A DNA stretch of 64,000 nt from Campylobacteraceae bacterium (GTDB lineage: Bacteria; Campylobacterota; Campylobacteria; Campylobacterales; Sulfurovaceae). Shown piece by piece: positions 54,970-63,840 of this stretch (position 1 is the stretch's first letter; the number at the start of each line of letters is the position of its first letter). Both the position numbers and the translations under genes were made by a program. The DNA lies in contig JALWLW010000008.1 of NCBI GenBank assembly GCA_027081065.1, positions 2,709 to 66,708 of the forward strand. The letters are read 5' to 3'. The notes beneath the pieces were generated by a model, which saw nothing but the letters and a program-made list of their open reading frames with translations, had not been told where the DNA came from and ran no database searches.

Positions 54970-55135
54970 CTTTTTATAATTATCTATAAAAGAGAAGCAA
55001 AATTCTCATGTAGTTATTCCTTGAACGGTTGCACTTTTGTGTTAAGGACTACAGTGGCACAAACCTAAAAGACTACGGTCTCTAAAAATATTATTTTTGT
55101 CTTGAAATAGATAATTTTATTATCTATTTTTGGAC
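54970..55135 (+). ncRNA. Structured leader RNA/candidate attenuator before rpsB
   Basis: Elements in order: GAGAA/TTCTC hairpin (54992-55007); an H-type pseudoknot, with stem 1 TGTAG + TCCTTGA (55009-55024) pairing TTAAGGA + CTACA (55042-55053), and loop bases TTTGTG (55036-55041) pairing CACAAA (55058-55063); a UNCG hairpin AGAC-TACG-GTCT (55070-55081); a 10-bp terminator hairpin (55106-55128). ATTATCTAT at 54979-54987 can pair with the terminator's 5' arm, giving an antiterminator. Could regulate rpsB-tsf by S2 binding, as the unrelated-looking E. coli rpsB leader does, or be a free small RNA. No Rfam family was recognised. Confidence 0.55.
55105..55131 (+). terminator. Terminator hairpin inside the rpsB leader
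   Basis: AATAGATAAT (55106-55115), loop TTT, ATTATCTATT (55119-55128): perfect 10-bp stem, with T-run 55127-55131. It lies 23 bases before the rpsB ATG, so unconditional termination would silence rpsB-tsf unless another promoter lies inside, which I do not see. Confidence 0.65.
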
Positions 55136-55153
55136 TTTTGCAAGGAGCAAAAT

Positions 55154-56173
55154 ATGGTAGCAATGAAAGACTTATTAGAATGTGGTGTACACTTTGGACA
55201 CCAAACTAGAAGATGGAATCCAAAAATGAAAAAATTCATTTTCGGTGAAAGAAAAAACATCTACATTATTGACTTACAAAAAACACTTAGATACTTTAAA
55301 TACACATATAACGTAGTTAAAGAAGCAGCAGCTGAAGGTCAAACAATTATTTTCGTTGGAACAAAAAAACAAGCACGTTCAGCAATTAAAGAACATGCTG
55401 AAAGATGTGGAATGCCTTACGTTTCTACAAGATGGTTAGGTGGAATGTTAACAAACTACCCAACAATGAAAAAATCTATTAGAAAACTAGAAATTATTGA
55501 ACAAATGGAAGAGAATGGGCAACTTGATCTTTTAACTAAAAAAGAAGCATTAATGTTAGTTAGAAAAAAAGCTAAACTTTCTGCTTATCTTGAGGGTTTC
55601 AGACACATGAAAAAACTTCCAGATATGATGTTTGTTATTGATGCTGTAAAAGAACATATTGCTGTTAAAGAAGCTCGTAGAATGGGAATGAAAGTTGTTG
55701 CACCACTTGATACAAACTGTGATCCTGATGTTGTTGATTACCCAATCCCAGGAAACGATGATGCTATCCGTTCAATCAACCTTTTCTGTAAAGAGATGGC
55801 TGAAGCGATTATTGAAGGTCAAGCAGAACTTGCTGAAAAAGAGGGTGTTTCTGCTGAAAATGCACCAGCTGCAGATGCTGAACTTGGTGAAGCAATGATG
55901 GCTCAAACAGAAGATCCAGCAGTAGTAGCTGCTACTGCTGTACCATCAGATGCTGAAGTAAAAGAGATTGTTGCTGAAGCAGTTGAAGAAGCTGTAACAG
56001 ATAAAGATGAGCTTACTAAACTTACAGGTATTGGTAAAGTTGGTCAAGACAACCTATATGCTGCAGGAATTACAACATTTGCACAAGTTGCTGCAATGAG
56101 TGAAGAAGAAGCAACTGCTGCTAAAGTAAAAGCTGAAGCGATTGCAGAAGCTAAAGAATTGGCAGGAGCGTAA
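55154..56173 (+). CDS. rpsB: 30S ribosomal protein S2 with C-terminal helix-hairpin-helix extension
   Basis: 339 residues from ATG at 55154 ([17 protein letters not shown]), with AAGGAG at 55142-55147; an upstream in-frame start has no ribosome site. Residues 1-225 are ordinary S2. An Ala/Glu-rich linker (about 230-290) then leads to [24 protein letters not shown], a helix-hairpin-helix motif (about 292-330). Usual S2 is about 230-270 residues. tsf follows after 3 bases. Confidence 0.95.
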   Translation: MVAMKDLLECGVHFGHQTRRWNPKMKKFIFGERKNIYIIDLQKTLRYFKYTYNVVKEAAAEGQTIIFVGTKKQARSAIKEHAERCGMPYVSTRWLGGMLTNYPTMKKSIRKLEIIEQMEENGQLDLLTKKEALMLVRKKAKLSAYLEGFRHMKKLPDMMFVIDAVKEHIAVKEARRMGMKVVAPLDTNCDPDVVDYPIPGNDDAIRSINLFCKEMAEAIIEGQAELAEKEGVSAENAPAADAELGEAMMAQTEDPAVVAATAVPSDAEVKEIVAEAVEEAVTDKDELTKLTGIGKVGQDNLYAAGITTFAQVAAMSEEEATAAKVKAEAIAEAKELAGA

Positions 56174-56176
56174 TCT

Positions 56177-57232
56177 ATGGCAAACTTTGGACCAAAAGAG
56201 ATTAAAAAACTAAGAGAAACTACAAGTGCCGGTATGATGGATTGTAAAAATGCATTAAAAGAGACTGATGGTGATTTTGATGCAGCAATTGCATGGTTAA
56301 GAGAAAAAGGTCTTGGGGCTGCTGCTAAAAAAGCATCTAAAGTTGCTGCTGAAGGTGTTGTTGCAGTTGAAGTTTCTGGAGATAAAGCAGTTATTGTTGA
56401 AATTAACTCTCAAACTGACTTTGTTGCTCAAAATGATGTTTTCAAGGGTGTAGTAGCTGAAATTACAAAACATGCTTTTGACAATAATCTAGGAGATGCA
56501 GAAGCTATTAACGCTTCTACAATTAATGGACAAGACTTTAGTGAATACCTTTCACTTAAAATTGCATCTATTGGTGAAAACCTTGTAGTAAGACGTGCTG
56601 GAATGGTTACAGCAGCAGATGATACTGTGGCTATTAATGGTTACGTTCATGCTAACTCACAAGTAGCTGTTTTACTTGCTGCAAAATGTGAAGATGCTGA
56701 AACAGCTACAAAAGTAGCAACTGAACTTAAAAACATTGCAATGCATGCAGCAGCAATGAGTCCAAGTACTCTTTCATACAAAGACTTTGACCCTCAATTT
56801 GTAGCTGATGAAACAGCTGGTAGAATTGAAAAAGTTAAAAAAGAGAATGAAGAGCTAGTAAGACTAGGTAAACCTCTTAAAAATGTACCTGAGTTCGTTT
56901 CTATGTCTCAACTTACAGATGAAGTTCTTGCAAAGGCTAAAACAGTAATTGAAGCTGAATTAGCAGCAGAAGGTAAACCAGAGAAGATTTGGGACAAAAT
57001 TCTTCCAGGTAAACTTGAAAGATACATCTCAGATAACACTCTACTTGACCAAGAACTTGCGCTTCTTGACCAAAAATATGTTATGGATGACTCTGTAACT
57101 ATTGCACAGCATATTGAAAAAATATCTGGTGGTAAAGCAGAGATTACTGATTTTATTAGACTTGAAGTTGGTGAAGGTATCGAAGTAGAAGAAGAAGACT
57201 TTGCGGCAGAAGTTGCAAAACAAATGGCGTAG
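56177..57232 (+). CDS. tsf: Elongation factor Ts
   Basis: 351 residues; guanine exchange factor for EF-Tu. The N-terminal UBA-like ETTSAGMMDCKNAL with the following AIAWLREKGL is diagnostic; the INSQTDFVAQN motif starts the dimerisation core. It is longer than the E. coli protein (283), as in other Campylobacterota. It ends at the terminator 57265-57300. Confidence 0.97.
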   Translation: MANFGPKEIKKLRETTSAGMMDCKNALKETDGDFDAAIAWLREKGLGAAAKKASKVAAEGVVAVEVSGDKAVIVEINSQTDFVAQNDVFKGVVAEITKHAFDNNLGDAEAINASTINGQDFSEYLSLKIASIGENLVVRRAGMVTAADDTVAINGYVHANSQVAVLLAAKCEDAETATKVATELKNIAMHAAAMSPSTLSYKDFDPQFVADETAGRIEKVKKENEELVRLGKPLKNVPEFVSMSQLTDEVLAKAKTVIEAELAAEGKPEKIWDKILPGKLERYISDNTLLDQELALLDQKYVMDDSVTIAQHIEKISGGKAEITDFIRLEVGEGIEVEEEDFAAEVAKQMA

Positions 57233-57264
57233 GTTTTAACCTACTCTATCTTCTTTCAAACTAA

Positions 57265-57300
57265 CTTGAGACATTTTGTCTCGAGCCTCTTTCTTTTTTT
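57265..57300 (+). terminator. Terminator of rpsB-tsf
   Basis: CTTGAGACA (57265-57273) pairs with TGTCTCGAG (57277-57285), 9 bp with one G-T and a TTT loop, followed by CCTCTTTCTTTTTTT. A smaller hairpin GTAGGT/ACCTAC (57229-57244) overlaps the stop codon. The rest of 57301-57469 has no gene. Confidence 0.85.
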
Positions 57301-57370
57301 AATTACTCAATTTTTTTATGTTAAAGTCTAGGTTTTACAAATTTATTTGTAGATGAGCCGATTAATTGGC

Positions 57371-57431
57371 TTAATCCTATCATATTGTGAGCTGCTTTTT
57401 TATTTTAGATACTACTAAATACTAGGATTAA
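57371..57431. repeat. Inverted repeat beside the restriction-modification operon
   Basis: TTAATCCTA (57371-57379) and TAGGATTAA (57423-57431) are perfect 9-base reverse complements, 43 bases apart, just downstream of the endonuclease stop. They could be a terminator, or the scar of an insertion; no matching copy was seen beyond the methyltransferase start. Confidence 0.35.
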
Positions 57432-57469
57432 TATCCTTATAATTTTTTAAAAAAGCTGAATTCAAAATT

Positions 57470-58081
57470 TTATAAATATTGTACAATACCTATTTTTTTC
57501 CCATTAACTTTTTGCACATCTATTTCAAAAGTCTCAGGTGCTTCTAAACCAATAATAGCAATAGGAACGGACAATACATCTCTTAATGGATTTAGATAAG
57601 TAAGAAATTTTTCATATTCTCCAACTGCACCATCAAATCCACCTTTGGTTTTTAAATCTTTTGTGGCACAAATGATTACACCCACTTCTGTATCAATCTC
57701 TTTTTTCACATGATTTAACTCTCCTACTAAAACAGGCTTTATCAAATTCCAAGCTATGGCTTCACCATGATTAAATGCTACCTCAACAGATATACTCTCT
57801 TTTGCAAAATCAAGTCTCCAACGATTACCACTATATTCATCATCTTGAAAAATATAACTCTCTTCATTCCATCCTAAATTTACTAACTTTACTTTTAATA
57901 GATTATTGATAGATTCAGAAATACTTTTAGCTTGTCGAGGATTATTTTGATGATGCTCTATAATCTCACTATCTGTAATACTCTCTATTGCCAATAATAA
58001 TTCATTCCAAACACTACTATAACTTGGTTCATTCTCTAAAATAATCTCAGCATGTCTAAAAGAGTGTATTTTATATCTCAT
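57470..58081 (-). CDS. Type II restriction endonuclease, BglII/BstYI-like
   Basis: 203 residues. WRLDFAKESISVEVAFNHGEAIAWN-type sequence (about 88-112) resembles the catalytic region of BglII-family enzymes: Asp91 and Glu100 match the Asp/Glu pair by spacing, although the following Gln of BglII is Ala102 here. Family members cut GATC-containing sites such as AGATCT or RGATCY, so a GATC-type site is suspected. It overlaps the methyltransferase gene by 11 bases. Confidence 0.7.
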   Translation of the reverse strand: MRYKIHSFRHAEIILENEPSYSSVWNELLLAIESITDSEIIEHHQNNPRQAKSISESINNLLKVKLVNLGWNEESYIFQDDEYSGNRWRLDFAKESISVEVAFNHGEAIAWNLIKPVLVGELNHVKKEIDTEVGVIICATKDLKTKGGFDGAVGEYEKFLTYLNPLRDVLSVPIAIIGLEAPETFEIDVQKVNGKKIGIVQYL

Positions 58082-59393
58082 CTAATAATTTTCTCCCTAT
58101 TCTCTCAACAATCCCAACAACCAAAGCATTACCCATTAAAAAAGCACGTTTGCTATCAGTTACACCTATCGTATGATTATCAGGAAACATGTTTAGTCGT
58201 TCAAGCTCTATTGGGGTTAATCTTCGATGTCGTCCATTTACTTCAACCACGTGTTTAAAGCGTGAAGCAGATGCTCCACCTTCTCCTGTGATAATCGTTC
58301 TTGATGGTTTATCTAACGCATCAGGGAAACCCATGCTTCCTTCACTATAAACATACTCATGACCCGTTTTTTTATTTATACGAGGTATAGACTTAGCACC
58401 TTTTTGATATTGCCATTTTTTTAACTCTTCATCATCAATATAAAACTCTTTAGGCACATCTTTTTCATCTATTAAAAAATCACCCAATACAGAGTAAGCT
58501 CCTTGGTAATCTACCTCTACACGACTGGTATGATACTCACCATCAATCATGTACCCACTCTCCCAAAAAGCATTCTTTTTAGGAGTCTCTTTGTTAAAGT
58601 TTTCAGTAATTTCAACCAAATCACTCTCCAACTTTCTACTTATAAGCGTTTTATTGTCTATAGGCTTAACGGGGAATGTTTTAGAGAGCAACAACTCATT
58701 ATTTAACAGTTCATTAGTTGAGAACTTTTGTAATTTCGCATAGAGTTTTATACCTTGTTTATAGGCTAATATAAAAACTCGTCTTCGTCGTTGAGGCATT
58801 CCATACTCCGAAGCATTAATCACACGCCACTCTACAGCATATCCAAGTGAATTTAAAGACGATAAAATAATTGCAAAGTCACGACCACGTTGAGAAGCAG
58901 GAGACTTTAGAAGGCGATCAACATTTTCAAGAAGTAGATACTTAGGAGCTTTCTCTTTTTTTTGAAATAAAATTTTATAGATAGACCACCATAAAACACC
59001 CTTTTTACCAACAATTCCATGAGCATTTTTAAGGGTACTTGCTACCGAATAGTCTTGGCAAGGAAAACCACCAACCAATAAATCATGCTCGGGAATAGTA
59101 TCTACATCTACTTCTGCTATGTCTTCGTTAGAGTGATTTTCAAAACCAAATCTAGCACAATAAACATCTGAAGCGTGTTGTGTTTTAGTAGAGGGTTCCC
59201 ATTGATTACTCCAAACAATGTCAAAATTTTGCTCTTTATTACTTGCTTTTTCTAAACCAATACGAAAACCACCCACACCAGCGAATAACTCAATGGTTCT
59301 AATAGTATTGGTGTCTGTCTGATGCATCATTGTAGTCAAAGGGTTTCCCTCTAAATTATTTTTAATATGGAATAAATTTGGAGTAATCATCAT
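58071..59393 (-). CDS. C5-cytosine DNA methyltransferase (Type II R-M)
   Basis: 440 residues. Motif I FAGVGGFRIGLE (about 37-48), catalytic motif IV GGFPCQDYS with Cys112, motif VI ENV at 156-158, motif VIII QRRRR at 201-205, and motif X GNALVVGIVERIG near the end; a ~190-residue target-recognition region lies between VIII and IX. It protects the host from the overlapping endonuclease. The start MMITPNL is upstream of the conserved fold by ~32 residues; a later start is possible. Confidence 0.92.
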   Translation of the reverse strand: MMITPNLFHIKNNLEGNPLTTMMHQTDTNTIRTIELFAGVGGFRIGLEKASNKEQNFDIVWSNQWEPSTKTQHASDVYCARFGFENHSNEDIAEVDVDTIPEHDLLVGGFPCQDYSVASTLKNAHGIVGKKGVLWWSIYKILFQKKEKAPKYLLLENVDRLLKSPASQRGRDFAIILSSLNSLGYAVEWRVINASEYGMPQRRRRVFILAYKQGIKLYAKLQKFSTNELLNNELLLSKTFPVKPIDNKTLISRKLESDLVEITENFNKETPKKNAFWESGYMIDGEYHTSRVEVDYQGAYSVLGDFLIDEKDVPKEFYIDDEELKKWQYQKGAKSIPRINKKTGHEYVYSEGSMGFPDALDKPSRTIITGEGGASASRFKHVVEVNGRHRRLTPIELERLNMFPDNHTIGVTDSKRAFLMGNALVVGIVERIGRKLLDEI

Positions 59394-59474
59394 AAATCCT
59401 ATTCTAACAGTTATGTTAAAATAGTACCATGATTTGTAAATATAGCGAAGAAATATGACAAATTGTCATATTCT

Positions 59475-60740
59475 CTACTTCTCAATCCTCATCATAGCAA
59501 TTTCACCATGAACACAGTCAAGCTTTTTAAAGGCTAATATCGCTTCTTGAATCTTTGCTTCTTGACATTCATGAGTAGTGAACAATAGTTTTACATGCCC
59601 ATCTTCAACATGTGGTTTTTGTAGCATTGACTCAATGGAGATTCCAAAAGCATCTAAGGCATTGGTTACTTTTGCTAACACACCTGACTTGTCATCTACT
59701 TCCATTCTTAGGTAATAATGTGTGACTATCTCTTCTTCAGGAAGAAGTTCTAAGCCTCCACCCTCTAAACCTTTTTTATACCCTAGCATTGGACCTTGGT
59801 TTCCACGTACAATGTCTACAATATCTGCAATAACAGCAGAAGCCGTAGCATCTCCACCAGCTCCAGGTCCGTAGTACATGGTTTCACCCACACGGTCACC
59901 TACGACTGAGACGGCATTCATAACACCATCGACTTTGGCTATCATGCTAGATGCAAGAATCATGGTTGGGTGAACGCGAAGTTCTACTCCTGCCTCTGTT
60001 TTTTTAGCAATTCCAAGTAGTTTAATCTCATAGCCAAACTCTTTGGCAAAATCTACATCGGTAGAAGTGATATTTTGAATACCTTCAATGAGTATATCTT
60101 CAGGTTTCGCCTCAATCCCATAAGCAATACTTGCTAAAATAAGCAGTTTATGAGAAGCATCAAAACCACCTACATCAAAAGTTGGGTCAGCTTCTGCATA
60201 ACCTAGCTCTTGGGCTTCTTTTAAAATCTCATCGTACAAAGCACCTTCATTAATCATTTTGCTTAGCATATAGTTGGTTGTTCCATTCATAATACCTTGA
60301 ATGGACTCAATATGATTGGCAGCTAAACCACTACGCAATGCTCCAATAATAGGAATACCACCTGCTGTACTTGCTTCATACATAAGTGGAATATCTCCTG
60401 CAATAGTTTGTAGTTCATAACGATGATAAGCCAAAAGTGCTTTGTTGGCTGTTACTACTGCTTTCCCATTTTCTAAAGCTTTCTTTACAAGTTCATAAGG
60501 TTCTTCTACACCACCCATAAGCTCTACAACTATGTCAATTTCAGGGTCATTGACTACATCTAAAGGGTTGTCAGAGAGTGTAATGCTTACGCCTCTATCT
60601 TTTGATAGATTTTTAACTACACCAGACTTTACAATCATTTTTTTACCAGCTCGGGCTTCTAAAATATCTGCATTAGTTTCTAAAATATTTGCAACAGCAG
60701 ACCCTACTGTTCCAACACCAAGTATTCCTATTTTAACCAT
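59475..60740 (-). CDS. hom: Homoserine dehydrogenase
   Basis: 421 residues: NAD(P)-binding GILGVGTVGSAVA at 4-16, catalytic core with TANKALLA and NGTTNYMLSKM, and a C-terminal ACT domain (MEVDDKSGVLAKV) for threonine feedback. It reduces aspartate semialdehyde towards Thr/Met. It follows the aminotransferase directly, with its start adjacent to the latter's stop. Confidence 0.96.
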   Translation of the reverse strand: MVKIGILGVGTVGSAVANILETNADILEARAGKKMIVKSGVVKNLSKDRGVSITLSDNPLDVVNDPEIDIVVELMGGVEEPYELVKKALENGKAVVTANKALLAYHRYELQTIAGDIPLMYEASTAGGIPIIGALRSGLAANHIESIQGIMNGTTNYMLSKMINEGALYDEILKEAQELGYAEADPTFDVGGFDASHKLLILASIAYGIEAKPEDILIEGIQNITSTDVDFAKEFGYEIKLLGIAKKTEAGVELRVHPTMILASSMIAKVDGVMNAVSVVGDRVGETMYYGPGAGGDATASAVIADIVDIVRGNQGPMLGYKKGLEGGGLELLPEEEIVTHYYLRMEVDDKSGVLAKVTNALDAFGISIESMLQKPHVEDGHVKLLFTTHECQEAKIQEAILAFKKLDCVHGEIAMMRIEK

Positions 60741-61979
60741 CTATTCCCCTTTTTCTTTATTTTCAGTATCGACTATTTTCAAAAACTTTTTAATATTTCT
60801 TGCTGCTTGACGGATTCTATTTTCATTTTCAATGAGTGCTATACGAACATATTGGTCACCATATTTACCAAAACCAATACCTGGGCTTACAGCAACACCA
60901 GCTTCGACTAACAATCTTTTTGAGAATTCTAAACTTCCCATAGCTCTACAAGATTCAGGAATTTTACCCCAAATAAACATGGAAGCATTTGGTTTACCCA
61001 TATGCCATCCTGCATTTTCAAATGCTTGTAACATGACATCTCTACGTTTTTCATAGAGAGGAATAATCTGCTCATCAGGTACATAATGATGATCATCAAG
61101 TGCCACAGTAGCAGCGACTTGAATTGGTGTGAACATCCCATAGTCTAACCAAGATTTAATGCTTTGTAATGCACCAATAAGCTTTTGATTCCCACATACA
61201 AAACCAACACGCCAACCAGCCATGTTGTAAGATTTTGACATAGTGTAAGCTTCAACTGCAACGTCTTTCGCCCCTTCAACTTCTAAAATAGAAGGTGTTT
61301 TATACCCATCAAAAGTAATATCAGCATAAGCAATATCAGAGATAATATAAAAACGTTTCTCTTTAGCTAAAGCAACAATACGCTCATAAAACGCAGGAGT
61401 TACTGTTGCAGTTGTTGGATTATGTGGAAAGTTTAAAACTAAAAATTTTGCTTTTGGTAGAGAGTTATCAAGTGCATTATTTAAGTCAATAAAAAACTGC
61501 TCTTCATCTACTTCAAAATTCTCCTCATCAAATTTAAGCTCCATCTTCTCTACATTTGCACCTGCAAGTATAAATGCTTGAGAATGAATAGGGTAGGTCG
61601 GGTCGGGGACAATAGCAACGTCCCCTGGGTTAGAGATGGCTTGAACCAAGTGAACATAACCCTCTTTACTCCCCATAGTTGCTACAACTTCTGTGTTAGG
61701 GTCAAGCTCTACATTATATTTTCTCTTGTACCAATTGCTCATAGCAAGACGAAGTTTATAGATCCCCTTACTCGCACTATAACCATGCGTTTTATCACGT
61801 TGTGCTGTTTCACAAAGTTTGTCAATAATAGGTTGAGGAGTTCTCGCATCTGGGTTTCCCATAGAAAAATCTATAATATCTTCACCAGCTCTTCTTGCTG
61901 ACATTTTCAAATCATTTATCTCAGCAAAAATATACTTTGGCAATCTGTTTATTTTTTCAAATTGAATCTCATCAAACAT
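60741..61979 (-). CDS. Class I aminotransferase (AlaC/DapL-like)
   Basis: 412 residues from MFDEIQFEKINRLPKY, chosen because GAGGA lies 5 bases upstream. PLP lysine is in YTMSKSYNMAGWRVGF; FPHNPTT and GYSASKGI are fold-type-I motifs. The AlaC/YfdZ group makes alanine from pyruvate; some relatives are labelled LL-diaminopimelate aminotransferases. The gene pair with hom is conserved in Campylobacterota. Confidence 0.88.
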   Translation of the reverse strand: MFDEIQFEKINRLPKYIFAEINDLKMSARRAGEDIIDFSMGNPDARTPQPIIDKLCETAQRDKTHGYSASKGIYKLRLAMSNWYKRKYNVELDPNTEVVATMGSKEGYVHLVQAISNPGDVAIVPDPTYPIHSQAFILAGANVEKMELKFDEENFEVDEEQFFIDLNNALDNSLPKAKFLVLNFPHNPTTATVTPAFYERIVALAKEKRFYIISDIAYADITFDGYKTPSILEVEGAKDVAVEAYTMSKSYNMAGWRVGFVCGNQKLIGALQSIKSWLDYGMFTPIQVAATVALDDHHYVPDEQIIPLYEKRRDVMLQAFENAGWHMGKPNASMFIWGKIPESCRAMGSLEFSKRLLVEAGVAVSPGIGFGKYGDQYVRIALIENENRIRQAARNIKKFLKIVDTENKEKGE

Positions 61980-62080
61980 TACTATCCTCTTCACTCATTA
62001 TTTCAGTTTTATACATTAATATTATTTTAATCAATACTATTTTTTAATATTTTAAGAAAAAATTATAAAAAACGAAAGCC

Positions 62081-63079
62081 TTACCAACCTCTACGTCCAT
62101 TTAATTCTCTAAACTCTTTTTTAGTTATCTCTCGCATTTCTAAACTATCAATGTAAAAATAATGTTTTTTATTATCAGCTAATTCTAAAGTTGTATCATT
62201 TGCTACAAGATCTAAATAACCATGTCCTGTAACCAAAAGCCAACGTCCATCATTGATATTAAAAGGAGTTGAGCTTTTTTTCATAAACTCTCTACGCTTT
62301 TTATTATCTAAATTAATAAAACCAAACCAAAGCATTCCTCTTGTAGGATTAATATTAACCGTTGTAATGGAGGGTTGTGTTACTGCTTCTACTTGATTTT
62401 CAACTTCAGTAACTTTTGTTGAACTATTTTCTTCATTTGCTAAAAATTCTTCTGAGACTTCTTTTAAAACTTCTGCTATTGATTTATTTGCTTCTTTGGA
62501 GTCATCTACTGCCTTAGAGAGTACATCACTTTTTTTCTCATTATCCAAAGTCTCACTATTTAAAACAATCGGTTCAACCTTAGGTGCAATAGGAGTCTTG
62601 ATTCTTATAGACTCCTCTTCAGACTTTCCCACAACAACCTTAGTAGCATCTTCATCACTTACATTGTTTTCTAATGCTTTTTTATCATCAAAAAAATCTT
62701 TTTTATCTTCAATTTGTTGAATTAATGAGCCTAATTTACCTTCAGTATAAAGATAATAACCTCCCCCTAAGAGTGCTAAAATAATAAAAAGTTTAAAAAA
62801 TGAGAAACCTCCTCCCTCAACTGAATCTTTTGCTACCATAACAACTTTTTCATCAGAAGGTCTATGCTCTTCATAATATGTTTTAATTCTATCACGAAGT
62901 TCACTAACATCGATTTCTTTATATTCTCTTTCAAGAATTAATAAAAAACCTAATGCTTTTACTCTATTTAATCGTTCAAAATCTTCTTCAACTAAATACT
63001 TTAAATTGATTGTTGAAATATTTGTTTTTGAAGATACCCCTTCAATACCATCTGTGTCTACTATCTCGTTAAATAACAT
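62081..63079 (-). CDS. Hypothetical single-pass membrane protein
   Basis: 332 residues. A ~90-residue cytoplasmic N-terminal domain, one membrane helix (about 96-112, FFKLFIILALLGGGYYLY), a long acidic and Ser-rich linker (about 120-235), and a C-terminal periplasmic domain with RGMLWFGFINLDNKKR and GYLDLVANDTTLEL. Not a named family; a gene of this type lies next to rlmB in other Campylobacterota, as I recall. Overlaps rlmB by 11 bases. Confidence 0.75.
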   Translation of the reverse strand: MLFNEIVDTDGIEGVSSKTNISTINLKYLVEEDFERLNRVKALGFLLILEREYKEIDVSELRDRIKTYYEEHRPSDEKVVMVAKDSVEGGGFSFFKLFIILALLGGGYYLYTEGKLGSLIQQIEDKKDFFDDKKALENNVSDEDATKVVVGKSEEESIRIKTPIAPKVEPIVLNSETLDNEKKSDVLSKAVDDSKEANKSIAEVLKEVSEEFLANEENSSTKVTEVENQVEAVTQPSITTVNINPTRGMLWFGFINLDNKKRREFMKKSSTPFNINDGRWLLVTGHGYLDLVANDTTLELADNKKHYFYIDSLEMREITKKEFRELNGRRGW

Positions 63080-63752
63080 TTCCCATCCTATGAATTAATA
63101 TTGCTGCTGCTGCACTTACGTTTAGTGAGTTAAACTCACGTTTCATTTCTATTGATACTATCTGATCTACTTTTGACCTTGCCCTTTTTGAAAGTCCAGC
63201 ACCTTCAGAACCTAAAATTAATACCTTTTTTTGACTAAACTGACATTTATTAAGCTGTTCACCATCCATTGAAGCACCATAAATTTTAAAATTTACTTGT
63301 TTAAGTTCATTTAAAACATCTAATACATTAGGAATAAGTACAAAAGGCATCTCCAACAAAGCACCAGAACTTGTACGAACAATAGACGCTATATTTAATG
63401 TTTTTACCCCTGTTGCAATGATGCCATCTACACCTAGAGCATATGCTGACCGTACAATAGCACCTATGTTCCCTGTGTCAGTTAAAGCATCAAGGACTAC
63501 AATAAAGTTCTCTTTTTTCAAACTATTTAAATCACTTTGCTCCAAAGGGTCTAACTCAAGCAAAATACCTTGATGATTACCTCCTTTACTCATGCTTTGA
63601 GCCCATTTCTCTTCTAAAAATTTAATTTTATCTCGGTTAGCTTCAAAAAGCTTTTGAGGTAAAATTCCTTTTTTAGCAATATATATTGTTTTAATTTTTG
63701 CCTCATGCGATTCAAGTGCATGTAAACAGACTTGTTTTCCATAAATAATCAT
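63069..63752 (-). CDS. rlmB: 23S rRNA 2'-O-methyltransferase RlmB (SpoU family)
   Basis: 227 residues from the ATG giving MIIYGKQVCLHAL; a GTG at 63788 would add 12 residues. SPOUT motifs: VVLDALTDTGNIGAIVRSA, LILGSEGAGLSKRA and IEMKREFNSLNVSAAAAIL. Methylates a 23S rRNA guanosine ribose (G2251 in E. coli). It overlaps the membrane-protein gene. Confidence 0.92.
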   Translation of the reverse strand: MIIYGKQVCLHALESHEAKIKTIYIAKKGILPQKLFEANRDKIKFLEEKWAQSMSKGGNHQGILLELDPLEQSDLNSLKKENFIVVLDALTDTGNIGAIVRSAYALGVDGIIATGVKTLNIASIVRTSSGALLEMPFVLIPNVLDVLNELKQVNFKIYGASMDGEQLNKCQFSQKKVLILGSEGAGLSKRARSKVDQIVSIEMKREFNSLNVSAAAAILIHRMGNVI

Positions 63753-63840
63753 AACAGAGATTCTACCTTTTTTTGTTATAGGTATCACTTAGAAAAACTC
63801 TTTTTAATTAGCTCTGACTTTTAAACTGTATCATTGATTA

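Noticed and set aside
57301..57469. Possible small RNA or tRNA gene after tsf
   Set aside because: No cloverleaf, TTCGA arm or promoter-terminator pair was found; only the inverted repeats described.
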